Below are positions 4,919 to 5,864 of a DNA stretch of 5,864 bases, one piece after another. The translations under genes and the position numbers were made by a program. The stretch comes from Cryomorphaceae bacterium. Its GTDB lineage: Bacteria > Bacteroidota > Bacteroidia > Flavobacteriales > BACL11. The DNA lies in NCBI GenBank assembly GCA_014384505.1, contig JACNFT010000116.1, forward strand, positions 1 to 5,864. Direction: 5' to 3'. The number at the start of each line of letters is the position of its first letter. Positions within the stretch are counted from its first letter, which is position 1. The notes under the pieces were generated by a model. That model saw only the letters and a program-made list of their open reading frames with translations, did no database searches and was not told where the DNA came from.

Positions 4919-5346
4919 GCCTTTGCTAGTTCATTGTGTTTTTGGCTTCCAAACATAATGTTTGTACCGTTATTTAGGAAAATCTTCACTCCTTTATTAC
5001 CGCTTACATTATAGGCTTTGCCTTTAAATCCGTATTTAATTCCCCAACCTCCATATTCTTTTAGTGGAGAGTATTCCATTGCTTTAAATTTTTCAATATC
5101 TTCTAACTTAATAGTATGAGATTTAAAGTGGAAAGGGAAAAACTGATAGTGTAAACCTTCAGCACTTACTTTTAACCTTAGCTCAAACAAGTAAAACAAA
5201 AAAGGAATGAAAAAACCGATTAGTACATAATTAATATTAACTGCATTTTCATCAAAAGGGCCAAACGAAATGATAGGGAATGACAATAAAATAACCCATA
5301 ACCACCATTGTGTAAATTTCTGATTTTCTTCAAATAAGTATTTCAT
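4897..5346 (-). CDS. Small membrane protein with PH-like domain (possibly DUF6141)
   Basis: This encodes 149 residues. Two hydrophobic segments (about 14-30 and 38-58) should form a membrane hairpin with both ends in the cytosol. The remaining part (about 60-148) looks like a small beta-rich domain: GLHYQFFPF, IKLEDIEKF, GGWGIKYGFKGKAYNVSGNKGV, then FLNNGTNIMFGSQKHNELAKAL ending in a helix. This layout resembles bacterial PH-like proteins of the DUF6141 type; the family name is from memory. No enzyme motif is seen and the role is unknown. Its ATG shares one base with the TAA of the upstream gene (TAATG, 5344-5348), so translation is probably coupled. The gene ends 29 bases before the nuclease-like gene, with no terminator, and its last codons contain that gene's promoter. 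Confidence 0.82.
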   Translation of the reverse strand: MKYLFEENQKFTQWWLWVILLSFPIISFGPFDENAVNINYVLIGFFIPFLFYLFELRLKVSAEGLHYQFFPFHFKSHTIKLEDIEKFKAMEYSPLKEYGGWGIKYGFKGKAYNVSGNKGVKIFLNNGTNIMFGSQKHNELAKALKSVKK

Positions 5347-5864
5347 TATTTTATTAGTTTTAATGCTTTAATAATACTCGTTGTTGGCAATTGGCAAGCC
5401 TTATTTTCACATACATAAATTATAGTGCTTCCTTGAACATATTTTTCTTGTAAAAGCTCCATATTACTTGCCTTGGTACTTCCTAATATTAATTTGTTAG
5501 GATGATACTCTCCATTGAATTCCAATGCTTTTTTATGAGCATCCTTCCCCACTATTGCAACTTCATAATAAGGCACAATTTCTTTTAGAATCAAGTTAGC
5601 ATAGTTAGCATAACCAGAAGCGTATTTATCCATATCTGGCTTTACATTATTTGCCATAATAATGGCTTTTAGTTTGTACTCCCCATTATCCAAAAGTGTA
5701 CCCAAATCATACAATACATTTGCCATTACTGAATTAGATGCAGGAATTACATTATCATTAATTTCCATCTTTCTCGCTACCAATTCAGGATCCAAGCTAG
5801 AAGTGAAATAAAACATCCCACTATTCTTATCGTAAAAATATTCAAGCGCATAGTTTACTAATTG
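5346..5864 (-). CDS. Thioredoxin domain-containing protein, DUF255/YyaL (SPATA20-like), C-terminal part
   Basis: The frame is open to the window edge and continues beyond it, so only the last 172 residues are visible. The visible part begins QLVNYALEYFYDKNSG. It contains MFYFTSS, ELVARKMEINDNVIPASNS (ending near visible residue 45) and, close to the end, YVCENKACQLPTTS with two cysteines five apart. I recognise these as the C-terminal region of the DUF255 family (YyaL in Bacillus, SPATA20 in animals). Members have an N-terminal thioredoxin-fold domain followed by a large alpha-helical toroid like those of glycosidases and epimerases. The visible stretch belongs to the helical part and its C-terminal tail. 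The biochemical role of the family is not settled. The thioredoxin domain lies outside the window. It overlaps the next gene by one base and so probably forms an operon with it. Confidence 0.88.
   Translation of the reverse strand, partial: QLVNYALEYFYDKNSGMFYFTSSLDPELVARKMEINDNVIPASNSVMANVLYDLGTLLDNGEYKLKAIIMANNVKPDMDKYASGYANYANLILKEIVPYYEVAIVGKDAHKKALEFNGEYHPNKLILGSTKASNMELLQEKYVQGSTIIYVCENKACQLPTTSIIKALKLIK

Overview
The window looks like a stretch of chromosome from a low-GC member of the Bacteroidota, most likely a flavobacterium. Three things support this. The gene content is typical (a DUF4296 lipoprotein, a DUF255/YyaL protein and small acidic lipoproteins). Starts are preceded by A/T-rich leaders rather than Shine-Dalgarno sites. 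Copies of the Bacteroidota -7 promoter box TAnnTTTG stand upstream of most genes. Nothing identifies the species.

Left part (1-1139): the tail of a dihydroorotase gene (pyrC, + strand) ends in a bidirectional terminator. Two short, paralogous lipoprotein genes follow on the - strand, each with nearly the same leader sequence. One encodes a Cys/His-rich tail. The other encodes a mature chain built from only seven residue types. A divergent promoter region then leads to a DUF4296 lipoprotein gene (+ strand, GTG start).

Middle part (1123-3534): an extended short-chain dehydrogenase/epimerase gene (- strand) overlaps the DUF4296 gene tail to tail by 17 bases. It is divergent from tyrS (tyrosyl-tRNA synthetase, + strand). 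The 138-base gap between them holds both start regions and a decaying array of 7-base repeats.

Right part (3521-5864, all - strand): the 3' portion of a thioredoxin-domain (DUF255/YyaL/SPATA20-like) gene is joined by a TAATG stop/start overlap to a small membrane protein with a PH-like domain. Downstream lies a 448-codon gene for a protein with the residue pattern of a PD-(D/E)XK nuclease. That gene has its own promoter, matching the TTTG-N19-TAnnTTTG consensus exactly, inside the 3' end of the preceding gene. It is very A/T-rich in its 3' half and overlaps the end of tyrS by 14 bases.

Most of the window is housekeeping or conserved flavobacterial DNA. The parts most likely to be novel are the nuclease-like gene, a possible single-gene defence or stress determinant, and the duplicated lipoprotein pair with its conserved leader. 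There is no CRISPR array, insertion sequence, tRNA or rRNA that I can see.
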